Notes under the pieces: generated by a model
Database searches by the model: none
What the model was told of the DNA's origin: nothing
Seen by the model: the letters and a program-made list of their open reading frames with translations, nothing else
NCBI GenBank assembly: GCA_905235445.1
Contig: CAJOLJ010000002.1
Location: 102,911 to 166,910 of the forward strand
Length of the DNA stretch: 64,000 nucleotides
Source: an uncultured Bacteroidales bacterium
GTDB taxonomy: Bacteria; Bacteroidota; Bacteroidia; Bacteroidales; UBA932
Direction: 5' to 3'
Translations under genes and position numbers: made by a program
Shown: one piece after another, positions 9,478 through 18,970 of the stretch
How the letters are laid out: each line of letters begins with the position of its first letter
How positions within the stretch are numbered: the stretch's first letter is position 1

Positions 9478-10608
9478 CTACACATACGCGTCCCATCTTC
9501 CGTCATCTTCCTCCCCTTCCTCATCCTCATATTCCGGTATGTAATACTCCTCTATCTCATCCGCATATTCCTGCAGAAACCCACAGCGGTATGCCGTGAC
9601 GACATCTTCAAGACACTCCTCGTCCCCTAGTCGCAGGGCCAGCAGTTCAAAGATGGCCTTCTGTTCCTTCCCGTATCCTTGGGGCACTTCACCCCCGTCA
9701 TCAATCATCTCGGCAAGGAAATCGTAAGCCACGCCGCATCCCATCTGTCCGCTTTTCATAAGGAGGTTCCAGGCCTTGGAACGTGACTGTTCGAACCCGC
9801 CCATCCCAAAATAAAGCGCCCTTCCAAGCATGCAATATCCAACCTCGCTTCCAAGTGACATCGCACTCAGAAGGAGTTTCTCTATTCTTGCATGCAAATC
9901 TTCCCTTTCCATCGAGGGGGCATCCTCATACTTTCCAAGAAGTTCCTGTGCCTCAACCACATAAGCCACTCCACAACCCGCCCTCTGGGCCTCGGACAGC
10001 TCCTCCCGGTCCCGGGGATGGAGATAAAGCCTGCCTTCCCATGCCATGAGGCAGCCTTTGCATGTCCCTGTTTTGAAAGCCTCGTAAGCATCCTCTCTGA
10101 GCCCCGCCCCTTCAAGCGCCCAGCCCAGAAGGCAATGCCAGGCGGGATCCGCATCGGGGGAAGATGCTATCTCGTGCCTGATTTCAGCGATAGCCTCAGC
10201 AACATCACCATACCCGTCATAATAGCTGTACTTGTCCTTGCAGCGCTGCATGCGGGCAAGCAGGCTTCCTTTCCTGGCGGCCTCGTCCCTCATCTTGACA
10301 TACTTGAGCCTGTCAACGCAGCCTTCGTCCCCTCTACGGAATACGAGCGACTTGCCGAAGGTAGCCTCGGGACATCCTCCCCTCTCGGAGAAGTCATACA
10401 GTTCCCTGACCTTCGGGAACATCTTCGGATCTCCCATCAGATGGTAATATCTTCCCAGGACGAACGCAGCCATGGGACTGTCGGATGAAAGCTTTTCAAG
10501 ACAGGCTATGTCCTCTGGATAAAGCATCATCACCCTGGCATAGTCAGTGCACAGACGGAGAAGTTCCCCATCACTAAGGGCGGAAATGGAACATTGGGTG
10601 GCAGTCAT
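9478..10608 (-). CDS. Sel1-like/TPR-repeat protein
   Basis: 376 residues from the ATG at 10608 (MTATQCSISALSDGEL). The track's longer start at 10668 lies on top of a -7-like box. The chain contains helix pairs of Sel1 type, such as AAFVLGRYYHLMGDPKMFPKVRELYDFSERGGCPEA and GYCMLGRALYFGMGGFEQSRSKAWNLLMKSGQMGCGVAYDFLAEM. Sel1 repeats act as protein-protein scaffolds. There is no signal peptide. The tail is strongly acidic (EYEDEEGEEDDGRWDAYV). It is transcribed divergently from the SNF2 helicase gene and the two share about 150 bp of upstream DNA. No specific function is visible. Confidence 0.8.
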   Translation of the reverse strand: MTATQCSISALSDGELLRLCTDYARVMMLYPEDIACLEKLSSDSPMAAFVLGRYYHLMGDPKMFPKVRELYDFSERGGCPEATFGKSLVFRRGDEGCVDRLKYVKMRDEAARKGSLLARMQRCKDKYSYYDGYGDVAEAIAEIRHEIASSPDADPAWHCLLGWALEGAGLREDAYEAFKTGTCKGCLMAWEGRLYLHPRDREELSEAQRAGCGVAYVVEAQELLGKYEDAPSMEREDLHARIEKLLLSAMSLGSEVGYCMLGRALYFGMGGFEQSRSKAWNLLMKSGQMGCGVAYDFLAEMIDDGGEVPQGYGKEQKAIFELLALRLGDEECLEDVVTAYRCGFLQEYADEIEEYYIPEYEDEEGEEDDGRWDAYV

Positions 10609-10665
10609 GGATACTGGGATTGGGAATGTTGAACTTTCTTGGCAAGGACGCACTCCTTGCAGCCA

Positions 10666-10704
10666 CAAATTTATGGTTTTTTAGATTGATTCTTGTTACC
10701 TTTG
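10666..10704. promoter_or_regulatory. divergent -7 boxes between the Sel1-like and SNF2 genes
   Basis: On the minus strand TAAATTTG (10673-10666) points toward the Sel1-like gene; on the plus strand TACCTTTG (10697-10704) points toward the SNF2 gene. No clean -33 element is visible for either. Confidence 0.4.
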
Positions 10705-10760
10705 CCCCGCAACAGACCCATTGGATACAACATACTGACAATAACTATCAACCACCCGCC

Positions 10761-13700
10761 ATGCCACTCGCAGACTCACTCATCCCCAGAAGACTGTACG
10801 ACTTCCTGACACCGACCCAGGAAGTGGTCCTGTATATGGTCACGTTCATGGGACGATACAAGGACAACAACCTCATAGATGAGAAGATAATGCAGTACTT
10901 CTCCATATCGAAGGATGAGCTTACCGACTCTTTCAGGGTCCTTTCCGACCGAAAGCTCCTGAGCTTCAGCAGAGACAATATCCGTGGACTGTGCCGCACC
11001 TTCACGGGCCTTTTCTTCAGGCACGCCATCCACATCATCAAGTACAATCCCGCCATCCAGACCGTCCTCGAGAAAGTCCTCTGGACAGAGCAGAGCAGCA
11101 ATGCCACCTTCCTCTGGTCCCTATCCAAGAAACTCGTGAAAGGTGAACTCACATCCGATATCTGGCAGCCTCTTGACGTAACACTGGGCAGCGAGGACTG
11201 GTTTTACGCCCTGAAAGGATACATCTTCGACGAGAGGCTCCATCCCCTTTTCATCCATCTTCCGAAGCGCACCTTCCGTGATGTCATCACCCTGTACCTG
11301 AGCGACTGCTTCATGGCGGGCACCTACAGCGAAAAACTCTTTTTCCGCCTCGGGACCTTGATAGATGACCGCCCTTCCCTTCCCCCGCAGGATGCCTCCG
11401 CCCTCAGGGACCACATAGCATTGTATGGATGGCTATGCCTCGGACATGATTTCCCGGCCCCCCACAATGCTGACGACAACCCCTGGAGGAGAATGGCACA
11501 GAGCATAAGGGGCCTGTACAGGGGCGAGGACGTGAACTTTCTGGAGGAGAGGGACCCGGGTGGAAACAACTACTCCGACCATCAGAAAACGATTCCCCTG
11601 TATGACCCCATCTGCGCATTCTTTATTGCGGTAAGCCAGGAGAAAAAGACCTCCCTCTCAGAAAGGGAGGAACTGCCCCTCCTGATTTCTGGGATGGACC
11701 CCCGAAAAGAGAGGGAAAGGGGACTCATCCAGGACCTCTGGGACATCCTTTCGGAACATGGGATGTCCGATGAGAGAAGAAAGGCCCGGATACGCACCTT
11801 GTACCTCACGCTCGGGTCGAGTGTGGGAGGGCGGCGCTACTGCATGCTGCTGTCAAGGTATTTCGGGTACTCGGACCTCCTTGAACAGTTCAGTCCCCCT
11901 CCCTCCTCGAGGGAACAGCTTCCCCCTTTCCTCGAACTTGAATACACTTCCGTAATCGGCGCGAGGGTCCCTGCCGAGCTCTCCTCCAAGATAGGTCCCG
12001 CCGGCATCCTCGCTTCCATAAAAAGAATGGAAGTCTGGGAAAGTACTCTTTCGGACATATCCTCCATAATAGACGAGAACACCTTCGAGGACAGTGCCGA
12101 CGGCAATGGAGAAGAAGGCTCGGACGGGAGACCGTCTTCCTTCCGGTTCATCTATGTAATCCACGAAAGCGGCTCTTTCGAGGTCCGTTCCCAAAGCAGG
12201 GCTGCAGGGAAAGGTGAGGAGTTCAAGGGCCTCGGAACACACCTTGACACCGGTGACTTCTGTGCCCTCGGGGCGCTGAGCGGCCTTGACCTTGAAATCG
12301 CTTCCCGCCTCAAAGCCTTTCGCCGGGTCAGCGTCGATGCCACGGAGGTGCTGCCGCTGCTGGTCAGAAGTGACAGGGTGTTCACCGAGAAGGAGAGAAA
12401 ACTCATGCCGCTTCAGGTACGGACGGATGTCCCTTACCTTGAGGTGAAAGAGAAGGACGGGGCATTTCTGGCCCTCTCCAACATAGCTCACTCGAACATC
12501 TGGAAGAAGAACGAGAGGAATGTGTTCCTTCTTGACGGAAACCGCATAACGGTAATCGGGGCCACTCCCCTGCAGAGGGAACTTGTCTCCAAGTTCCTCT
12601 CCCGGGGCATATACCCACTTGCTGCCGCCCCTGTCCTCCGGGAGACTCTCCGTAAACTCTCCCGCATCCTGGAAGTCCGAAGCGACCTTCTCAGTGACCT
12701 CACTGATGCCGACATCCCCCAAGGAGACTCCCGCCTTTACTTGCAGCTGACTCCCGGAAAGGACTCCTCTTTCATCCTGGAGGCCATGGTCCGTCCCCTG
12801 GAGGAAGAGGATGAAGCCTTCTCGCCCGCAGAAGGCCCCGCTATCGTGCACATGGGCTCAGCCCAAAGAAGGCTCAAAGTGAGAAGGGACATCCTGAGGG
12901 AAAGGAAGAACCTGTCCCTTCTCGTGGAATTCCTATCCGGGAAAAGCGCTGTTCCCTGTCCAGGGGCGGACGCTTTCCGGCAGGAAGTGACGGGAAGCCC
13001 ACTGTATGAACTTCCGGCCCAGACCGTTCTCGCCCTTCTTGAATGGTGCCCCGCCCATGAGGAGGACATCGTGGTCAGATGGCCAAAGGGAGGGAAGATA
13101 GAACTTCTCGGGAACCTCGACAAAGAGGACGTGAACCTAAGAATCTCTTCCAGGGAGAACTGGTTCGAAGTGGAAGGTGAGGTGAACCTCGGTGATGGCA
13201 ACACCTTGCCACTGTCAATGCTGCTTAACATCCTGGGAGAAGAAAAGGGGCGCGGTTCCAAGTATATCCGCCTTTCATCAAAGCAGTACCTGAACCTCGC
13301 CTCATCGCTCAGACGGCAGCTCAAGGAGCTGGAAGCGATATCCGAGGAAGGACGGGAAGGCGCAAGAATCCCGAAACTGCGCATCGGGGCCCTCTCCAGG
13401 ATAATCCATAGCGGGGAACTCACCGCTCAGGCGGACTCTTCCCTGTCCGATCTTGAAAAGAGAATCCAGGACAGCGAGTCTCTCTGTGCACCCATCCCAT
13501 CGGAACTTAACGCCACCCTCAGGGACTACCAGGTCGACGGGTACCGCTGGATGGTGAAGCTCGACAGCTGGGGAGCGGGAGCCTGCCTGGGGGATGATAT
13601 GGGACTGGGAAAGACCCTCCAGACAATAGCGTTCCTCCTTCACAAGAAAGAGCAGGGAGCCTCCCTTGTCATCGCACCGGCATCAGTCATACTGAACTGG

Positions 13701-14885
13701 AGGAACGAGCTCGGGAAGTTCTCCCCGACACTCGGTGTGAGGGTGCTCAACGCTGCCACCGACAGGGCCGAAGCCATCAGGGGAGCCGGTCCCGGGGACG
13801 TGGTCATAACGACCTACGGGCTTCTCGGTTCAGAAATCGATCTTCTGAGTTCCAGGACCTGGAACGTAACAGTGCTCGATGAAGCCCACATCATAAGGAA
13901 CCGCCGCACAAAAACGAGTGAGGCTGCTATGAGGCTCTCTTCCGCCTCCAGGATCATTCTTACCGGCACCCCGGTTCAGAATTACCTCGGGGAACTGTGG
14001 AATCTCTTCCAGTTCCTGAACCCGGGGCTCCTGGGTTCATACGAGAAGTTCCACGCCAAGTTCATCGTTCCCATACAGCAGCACCAGGACTCCGAGAGGT
14101 CCGAGCAGCTGCGAAAGATAGTCCAGCCATTCATGCTCCGCCGCACCAAGGCTGAAGTCATAGACGAACTTCCCGATAAGACAGAGGTCATAAGATACGT
14201 TTCCTTCACACCCGAGGAAATGCTCCTGTATGAGGACATGAGGGAGAAAGCGAGAACCGCAATAGCGGGAGCGAGGAAAGTCAACATGAGACTTCTTTCC
14301 GATATCACCAAGCTTCGCCAGTGCGCCTGCTCCGCCACCCTGGTCCGGGACGGCTGGATAGGTGCCACATCGAAAGTGGAGGCCTTCTCAGAACTCATCG
14401 GAGAGATACTTGAAGGAGGAAACAAGGTTCTAGTGTTCAGCCAGTTCACTTCCTTCCTGTCCCTTTGCAAGGAAGCCCTTGACAAGAGCGGCATTCCCTA
14501 CTTCTACCTTGACGGGGCCACCCCGATAGGAAAGAGGGAACAGATGGTCCGCTCCTTCCAGGAGGGTGGTCAGGGGAATGCAGGTGTGTTCATGATCTCG
14601 CTGATGGCTGGAGGACTGGGGCTGAACCTCACCGCAGCCAACTACGTCATCCATCTGGACCCGTGGTGGAACCCTGCCGCGGAGCAACAGGCCACCGACC
14701 GGGCCTACCGCATAGGACAGAGACAGAGCGTCACCGTATACCACCTGATTTCCCAGAACACAATTGAGGAGAAGATACTGCGTCTTCACAAGACGAAGCA
14801 GGACATTGCGGACAGCATCCTCTCCGGGACGGACAAGTCCCACGCCCTTACCATCGAAGACCTCCAGGGGCTTGTGGAGAAATAA
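10761..14885 (+). CDS. large SNF2-family helicase-like ATPase
   Basis: 1374 residues from the ATG at 10761 (MPLADSLIPRRLYDF); the track's start at 10620 precedes the -7 box. The last 450 residues hold a complete SNF2 motor: ACLGDDMGLGKTLQT (Walker A), VLDEAHIIRN (DEAH box), LTGTPVQNYLGELWNLF, then the helicase C half with KVLVFSQFTS, FYLDGATP, NLTAANYVIHLDPWWNPA and QATDRAYRIGQ. Such enzymes move along or remodel double-stranded DNA and protein complexes. The first 900 residues have no motif I recognise; the first 80 look like a winged helix. I see no SWIM zinc finger. The 5-fold-repeat protein gene starts 50 bp downstream but has a separate function. Confidence 0.92.
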   Translation: MPLADSLIPRRLYDFLTPTQEVVLYMVTFMGRYKDNNLIDEKIMQYFSISKDELTDSFRVLSDRKLLSFSRDNIRGLCRTFTGLFFRHAIHIIKYNPAIQTVLEKVLWTEQSSNATFLWSLSKKLVKGELTSDIWQPLDVTLGSEDWFYALKGYIFDERLHPLFIHLPKRTFRDVITLYLSDCFMAGTYSEKLFFRLGTLIDDRPSLPPQDASALRDHIALYGWLCLGHDFPAPHNADDNPWRRMAQSIRGLYRGEDVNFLEERDPGGNNYSDHQKTIPLYDPICAFFIAVSQEKKTSLSEREELPLLISGMDPRKERERGLIQDLWDILSEHGMSDERRKARIRTLYLTLGSSVGGRRYCMLLSRYFGYSDLLEQFSPPPSSREQLPPFLELEYTSVIGARVPAELSSKIGPAGILASIKRMEVWESTLSDISSIIDENTFEDSADGNGEEGSDGRPSSFRFIYVIHESGSFEVRSQSRAAGKGEEFKGLGTHLDTGDFCALGALSGLDLEIASRLKAFRRVSVDATEVLPLLVRSDRVFTEKERKLMPLQVRTDVPYLEVKEKDGAFLALSNIAHSNIWKKNERNVFLLDGNRITVIGATPLQRELVSKFLSRGIYPLAAAPVLRETLRKLSRILEVRSDLLSDLTDADIPQGDSRLYLQLTPGKDSSFILEAMVRPLEEEDEAFSPAEGPAIVHMGSAQRRLKVRRDILRERKNLSLLVEFLSGKSAVPCPGADAFRQEVTGSPLYELPAQTVLALLEWCPAHEEDIVVRWPKGGKIELLGNLDKEDVNLRISSRENWFEVEGEVNLGDGNTLPLSMLLNILGEEKGRGSKYIRLSSKQYLNLASSLRRQLKELEAISEEGREGARIPKLRIGALSRIIHSGELTAQADSSLSDLEKRIQDSESLCAPIPSELNATLRDYQVDGYRWMVKLDSWGAGACLGDDMGLGKTLQTIAFLLHKKEQGASLVIAPASVILNWRNELGKFSPTLGVRVLNAATDRAEAIRGAGPGDVVITTYGLLGSEIDLLSSRTWNVTVLDEAHIIRNRRTKTSEAAMRLSSASRIILTGTPVQNYLGELWNLFQFLNPGLLGSYEKFHAKFIVPIQQHQDSERSEQLRKIVQPFMLRRTKAEVIDELPDKTEVIRYVSFTPEEMLLYEDMREKARTAIAGARKVNMRLLSDITKLRQCACSATLVRDGWIGATSKVEAFSELIGEILEGGNKVLVFSQFTSFLSLCKEALDKSGIPYFYLDGATPIGKREQMVRSFQEGGQGNAGVFMISLMAGGLGLNLTAANYVIHLDPWWNPAAEQQATDRAYRIGQRQSVTVYHLISQNTIEEKILRLHKTKQDIADSILSGTDKSHALTIEDLQGLVEK

Positions 14886-14935
14886 GACAGGGCATGGATT
14901 TTGTTCCTGATATCCATGACCGAAAATCTTACGCC

Positions 14936-15412
14936 ATGAAAAGAAACACACTTATTTCACCGGGTGCCATCAAGTCCATTCTCCGAAGGGCGCTTCCCGC
15001 CTTGGGGCTGTGCCTCATTGCTTTCCTTGCCTTCGACTTCCCGGCCGCAGCGCAGGCAATTCGCAATTCCTCATACCAGACCGTAGGTTACGTCAAATCC
15101 GACGGCACTATCCAGGACTCCTCATACAGGACCATCGGTTACTTCAAAGATGACGGGAGGGTACAGGACTCCTCCTACAGGACCGTCGGCTACATCAAGA
15201 ATGACGGTACCATCCAGGACTCCTCCTACAGGACCGTCGGCTACATCAAGGATGACGGGAGGGTACAGGACTCCTCCTACAGGACCATCGGCTACATCAA
15301 GAATGACGGTACCATCCAGGACTCCAGCTACAGGACCATAGGTCATGCATCTGGGACACCGGCGAGATGCGCTGCGGCATTCTTTTTCTTCTTCGAGATG
15401 TGGGGGAAGTAA
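14936..15412 (+). CDS. secreted 17-residue repeat protein (5-fold beta-flower-like)
   Basis: 158 residues from the ATG at 14936, with a signal peptide ending near FPAAAQA. The mature protein is almost entirely tandem copies of a 17-residue unit, (D/N)SSY(R/Q)T(V/I)GY(V/I)K(x)DG(T/R)(I/V)Q: five full copies and a sixth partial. This matches the kind of repeat in the secreted '5-fold beta-flower' proteins known from gut Bacteroidetes, which form a small closed beta structure. The tail PARCAAAFFFFFEMWGK is hydrophobic. Function is unknown. The short distance from the SNF2 gene gives no functional clue. Confidence 0.78.
   Translation: MKRNTLISPGAIKSILRRALPALGLCLIAFLAFDFPAAAQAIRNSSYQTVGYVKSDGTIQDSSYRTIGYFKDDGRVQDSSYRTVGYIKNDGTIQDSSYRTVGYIKDDGRVQDSSYRTIGYIKNDGTIQDSSYRTIGHASGTPARCAAAFFFFFEMWGK
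15065..15352 (+). repeat. 51-bp tandem repeats inside the secreted repeat gene
   Basis: Five full copies and one partial copy of a 51-bp unit encoding 17 residues. Copies alternate between GTIQ and GRVQ endings, so the better period is 102 bp (34 residues). The DNA identity of copies 2-5 is high, indicating recent duplication or gene conversion. Confidence 0.9.
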
Positions 15413-15435
15413 AGTTCCCCCTATACGGCAAAAGC

Positions 15436-15479
15436 CATCCTCCGCTTCCCGAATACCGGAAACGGAGGATGCTTTATTT
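15436..15479. terminator. terminator between convergent genes
   Basis: CATCCTCCG (15436-15444) pairs with CGGAGGATG (15463-15471) and is followed by CTTTATTT on the plus strand; on the minus strand it is followed by GCTTTTGCC, so it may serve both the repeat-protein gene and the acetyltransferase gene. Confidence 0.7.
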
Positions 15480-15530
15480 GGTGTAGCCCCTCACCTCCAT
15501 GGGGAGAGGTTTTTCGAAACATGGAAGGTC

Positions 15531-16112
15531 CTAGAAAATCTGGCAGACCATCCTTATGAAGTCCTTGCCGAAACAGAACTTCTTTCCTGCCGGAGTGAAA
15601 CCGCATTTGGCGTACATCTCCTGGAGTCCCTTGGCCTCGCTTTCCACTATCAGTGCAGCGAGAGGAAAACCAAGCCCTTCGGCGGTTTCCAGAGCCTGGG
15701 ATACCAGCAGACTTCCGATGTGGTGTCCCCTGAACGAAGGGAGCACGCACAGGGAGTCAAGATAATACTCCCCTGCCCCGGTCTCATCATCCCACTGTGC
15801 CTTGTACTCGAACCCCGTCTTCTCCTTCACCATAGCGAAAGTCTTCTCCTTCATCTGGGGATACATGGCGCCGCTATAGGCCGTCAGGGCTCCAACCGGG
15901 ATATCTCCCACGGTAGCTACGATAGTGTTGCGATATGAGTAGAGTGTATCGGGCTGGGCACAGACCTCGCTGAGCACTTCCAGCATCTCAAAATTCTCTT
16001 TCGAAAATTCTTTCGAGAAGACAGGCATGCCAATGGCGCTCATGACGCAGCGGGCAATGAATCTTCCTTCGGTGGGGCGAGCCTTCCGAACTTCTATTTT
16101 CAACTGGTCCAT
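15531..16112 (-). CDS. GNAT-family N-acetyltransferase
   Basis: 193 residues from the ATG at 16112 (MDQLKIEVRKARPTEG). The acetyl-CoA binding region is clear: EYYLDSLCVLPSFRGHHIGSLLVSQALETAEGLGFPLAALIVESEAKGLQEMYAKCGFTPAGK. The motif R-G-x-x-I-G-S binds the pyrophosphate of acetyl-CoA. The enzyme is cytoplasmic; its acceptor cannot be deduced. A second ATG-type start at 16148 would add 12 residues, but the family pattern begins after MDQL. The gene converges on the repeat-protein gene. Confidence 0.85.
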   Translation of the reverse strand: MDQLKIEVRKARPTEGRFIARCVMSAIGMPVFSKEFSKENFEMLEVLSEVCAQPDTLYSYRNTIVATVGDIPVGALTAYSGAMYPQMKEKTFAMVKEKTGFEYKAQWDDETGAGEYYLDSLCVLPSFRGHHIGSLLVSQALETAEGLGFPLAALIVESEAKGLQEMYAKCGFTPAGKKFCFGKDFIRMVCQIF

Positions 16113-16176
16113 AATTAAATTGGTTATTAAGTGGAGATTCTCCTGCAAACTATTGAGGGCAACCTCTAATTTGCCT

Positions 16177-16206
16177 TAAAGATAAGGATAATTTTTACAA
16201 ATACAA
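16177..16206 (-). promoter_or_regulatory. promoter-like element of the acetyltransferase gene
   Basis: Minus-strand TTG at 16206-16204, 19 bp, then TATCTTTA at 16184-16177, one base away from the TAnnTTTG box. Confidence 0.42.
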
Positions 16207-16386
16207 GTTTTTCATCTTGGCTTTGCATTTCGCATTTCTTGCATTGTTCCTCCCAAAAATGGCCCCCGTAAGCCTCACTTGGCGTTTTAGGTCTTTTCCC
16301 GTTCCGAAATCCGAGGATGGCAAAAGGAAACTGCCGGGAGATTCCCGGCGGCTTGATACCCGGCCCCCGAGATTCCGACTTATCCA

Positions 16387-16683
16387 TCATAAAGGACTGT
16401 TTCCTTTTATCAGAATGAAATCCGATACCTGAAACTCGGCATGATTGGAAGAAGAGATATCTGCTGCCACATAAACTTTAGCCTCCGTTATCGGAATATA
16501 TTCCTTTTGCGACTTGCCCTTTACAAACTGTAAATATAGAGTCTGCACTTTCAAGTCAGTATTCATTATGCAGTTTACCATAACCGGTAAGTCCTCTTCT
16601 CCGGAATCCATGACAATAGTCTCGACACATGCCGTCATAAACAACACCGGCAACAAGACATATATGAGTCCAATACTTTTCAT
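16387..16683 (-). pseudogene. truncated lipoprotein, DUF4249-like N-terminus
   Basis: 98 residues. A lipoprotein signal (LLPVLFMTAC) is followed by VETIVMDSGEEDLPVMVNCIMN and an extended beta-like stretch. This resembles only the first quarter of the DUF4249 lipoproteins of Bacteroidetes, which are usually about 300-400 residues and often sit near transport or PUL genes. The frame ends at ILIKGNSPL and no continuation was found downstream, so it appears truncated. It starts 16 bp after the peptidase pseudogene on the same strand and shares its AT-rich composition. It could instead be a genuine short lipoprotein. Confidence 0.5.
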
Positions 16684-16699
16684 CTTTCAAGAAGCCAAA

Positions 16700-18479
16700 T
16701 CAATGCACACGGTCCTGTACAATGATCACATCTCCCATAGGATCAAAAAAAGAGACTATCAAGTTAACCGGATTGTTTGTATAGCCTTCTATGATAGACA
16801 CCGAACTATCATTGCTTCCAATAATCTGCCATGCAGAATTATCTACACCCCACATATATCCATATTCTCCCCCAGTGTGTTTAACTTGATAATTTCCGTT
16901 GCTTCCCCAAATATTGTTCCCATTAATAAAAGTACCAGGTTTCCAAACAGATTCAATGTTTTTTGTGAGTTTATGCGTAATATTATCTATCTCAAATTGT
17001 GCAGTAACTGTTGTAGGTGATTCAAAAAAATGTCCCGGACTAGTAATATTACCTTTGACAATGGCCGTGGAATCAGTATGAGACACAATAGAAACGCTAT
17101 GCCCTACTAACCATGTAATAGAACTGGGATTCGGATAGTTTACTATATTGTACTGTGTATTTCTTGTTGTGGACAAGTAATTACTGCCTATAATATAAGG
17201 AATCAACTCTCCCTTTATGCTATGAGTATCACCAAAATTGTTTGGAGTAGAGCTATATTGAGGATGTTGAGATACAAGATGCATTATACTAACTGTCGAA
17301 CTTAGATACAACTCATAGGGCGACACATAGCTATCATCGTTCACACATGATGGCGGAATAGCTTCTGTCCAATAATGCAAAAAGAAATTATATCCATACT
17401 CTGTTACCCAAGCGTTTTCTGTTGATAAACATGATGTTGATATAGTCCTATTAGATGCAGACAAGGGACCTACAAATGCTCCACTGTAACACTGCCCCAT
17501 TACAACGTCTATCATTACCGAAGAGCCGAGCTTATTGAGCTCAGTATTAAGTTGATAAGGAGACAAAGTTTCATAATTCCAAAGATAAAAGAGTCCATAA
17601 GGGGAACCGTGATCCGTCATGAAAACCAACACTTCATCACCAGAGCTAACCAATTCACTCAAATTATCAAAAACAGTTGAAATACTAGTTCTGCTGGCAT
17701 TATACTGGACATCAATCGTAAGATCTCCATCTAAATCCGGATCCGAGCTAACATAAGTATTTGCGCTTGTCCGCTGATCCAATGCGGGGTCGGTTCCATC
17801 TGATATCAAACAAAAAATATTACCTTTTGGGTAGCCTAAGTCTTGGGTCAACTTAGTATAAACATTTACACAGTCATTATAGAAACGAGATTTATTATTT
17901 AAGCTATCGCAGCCGCCACTAATTATGACAGCCCACCGCGTAGTTCCACCTACTCGTTCCGGAATTCTTTGCATATTATCGATAACGGCTCCGCTTGTCC
18001 TATCTGACGGAATACAAATATTGCGAGAAGTATCCCATTTAATAACTGCACGTCCTTCTATTTCAACGACTGAGTACTCTCCTGATTTTACATCAACGAA
18101 AATGTGAGTCCAATAGTTGCGTCCAGATATAGAAGGGTCATTATCAATAACGAGAATCCATGAATCAAATTCAGGAGATTGGATATAAGAACAATCATTG
18201 ACATCCACAAAGTGCCCCACTCTATTGTAGGCAATTTTCGTTCCTGACGAAACAACTGTATCACTAATATCCACCCAACGACTGGAATATTGAGCAGTAA
18301 TAGGTTCAGCTATTCTAAATGCCTCCTCTTTACTAATCAGAACAAGTTTATCTTTTGAATCCGATTCTTCACTTCTTGTGGTAGGCTCAGATAAGAAAAG
18401 AACTTAATGATCCAAACTGTTTTGACAAGAGAGAGTTATCCAAAGACCGAATGTCACTAAATAAAGAACTCTTCGCATA
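16700..18479 (-). pseudogene. clan-CD (C13/caspase-like) cysteine peptidase lipoprotein with a frameshift
   Basis: The main frame (to 18274 in the track, really open to a stop at 18404) has the elements of a clan-CD peptidase: WAVIISGGCDSLNNKSRFYNDCVNVYTKL (first strand), VLVFMTDHGSP (catalytic His) and VVMGQCYSGAFV (catalytic Cys). The signal peptide MRRVLYLVTFGLWITLSC, with a lipobox, lies in another frame starting at the ATG 18479. Removing one base near 18390-18400 joins it to SEPTTRSEESDSKDKLVLISKEEAFRIAEPI, giving about 592 residues. The track start at 18274 is a GTG inside this continuous frame. Base composition is clearly more AT-rich than neighbours, suggesting transfer. A sequencing error remains possible. 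Confidence 0.75.
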
Positions 18480-18881
18480 ACACTAACAATGATTGTCTAT
18501 TAATAATTATATGATTTGTAATTGATTATGCGGAAAACAAGTTAACCTGAACGTATTTATTATGTGTGCATCCTGTAAAGAAGCAACGCCGTGTGGAAAA
18601 TTATAGATTATTCAATTCAAAAATGGACTTACAATTATATCTCTGTTACAGTTATTTATGATTTATATTCACTAAAAAACATGTCTAGGTAAAGAGACTT
18701 CGATAAATGTGAAGCTTCCGCCGGTAAATGTACTCAATTATCCAACATACTGCGATAGTCTGTTTTAATAATGCGAATCTATGCGCTTCCTTGCATGCGG
18801 AGTGGTGGAATTTCCCTTTTTCCATCAAGGCATGAGTCAAAAAACCAATTGGATGGTCATTTCAGAAAAACCCAGATTGTT
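18480..18881. other. AT-rich intergenic region, no gene seen
   Basis: About 400 bp between the peptidase pseudogene and the phosphodiesterase gene. I see no ORF, hairpin terminator or repeat worth naming. It continues the low-GC composition of the peptidase patch. Confidence 0.6.
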
Positions 18882-18889
18882 TATCTTTG
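18882..18889 (+). promoter_or_regulatory. -7 box of the phosphodiesterase gene
   Basis: TATCTTTG about 80 bp before the chosen start at 18971; the track's start at 18887 overlaps it, so the downstream start is preferred. No -33 TTG is seen at the expected distance. Confidence 0.4.
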
Positions 18890-18970
18890 TATCCGCAACG
18901 GGACAAATTCTCTCTTATGGAATGTCTCCAAAATACAACGAACCATTTTCGCAATAAAAACACCTCCCTT

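Noticed and set aside
9427-9630. 67-aa plus-strand ORF
   Set aside because: Overlaps the terminator and the 3' end of the Sel1-like gene; hydrophobic only because of T-rich DNA.
15065-15352. Possible CRISPR array
   Set aside because: Copies are contiguous, in frame and coding, with no spacers.
16166-16390. 74-aa minus-strand ORF
   Set aside because: No signal or family pattern; it overlaps only the intergenic gap after the truncated lipoprotein.
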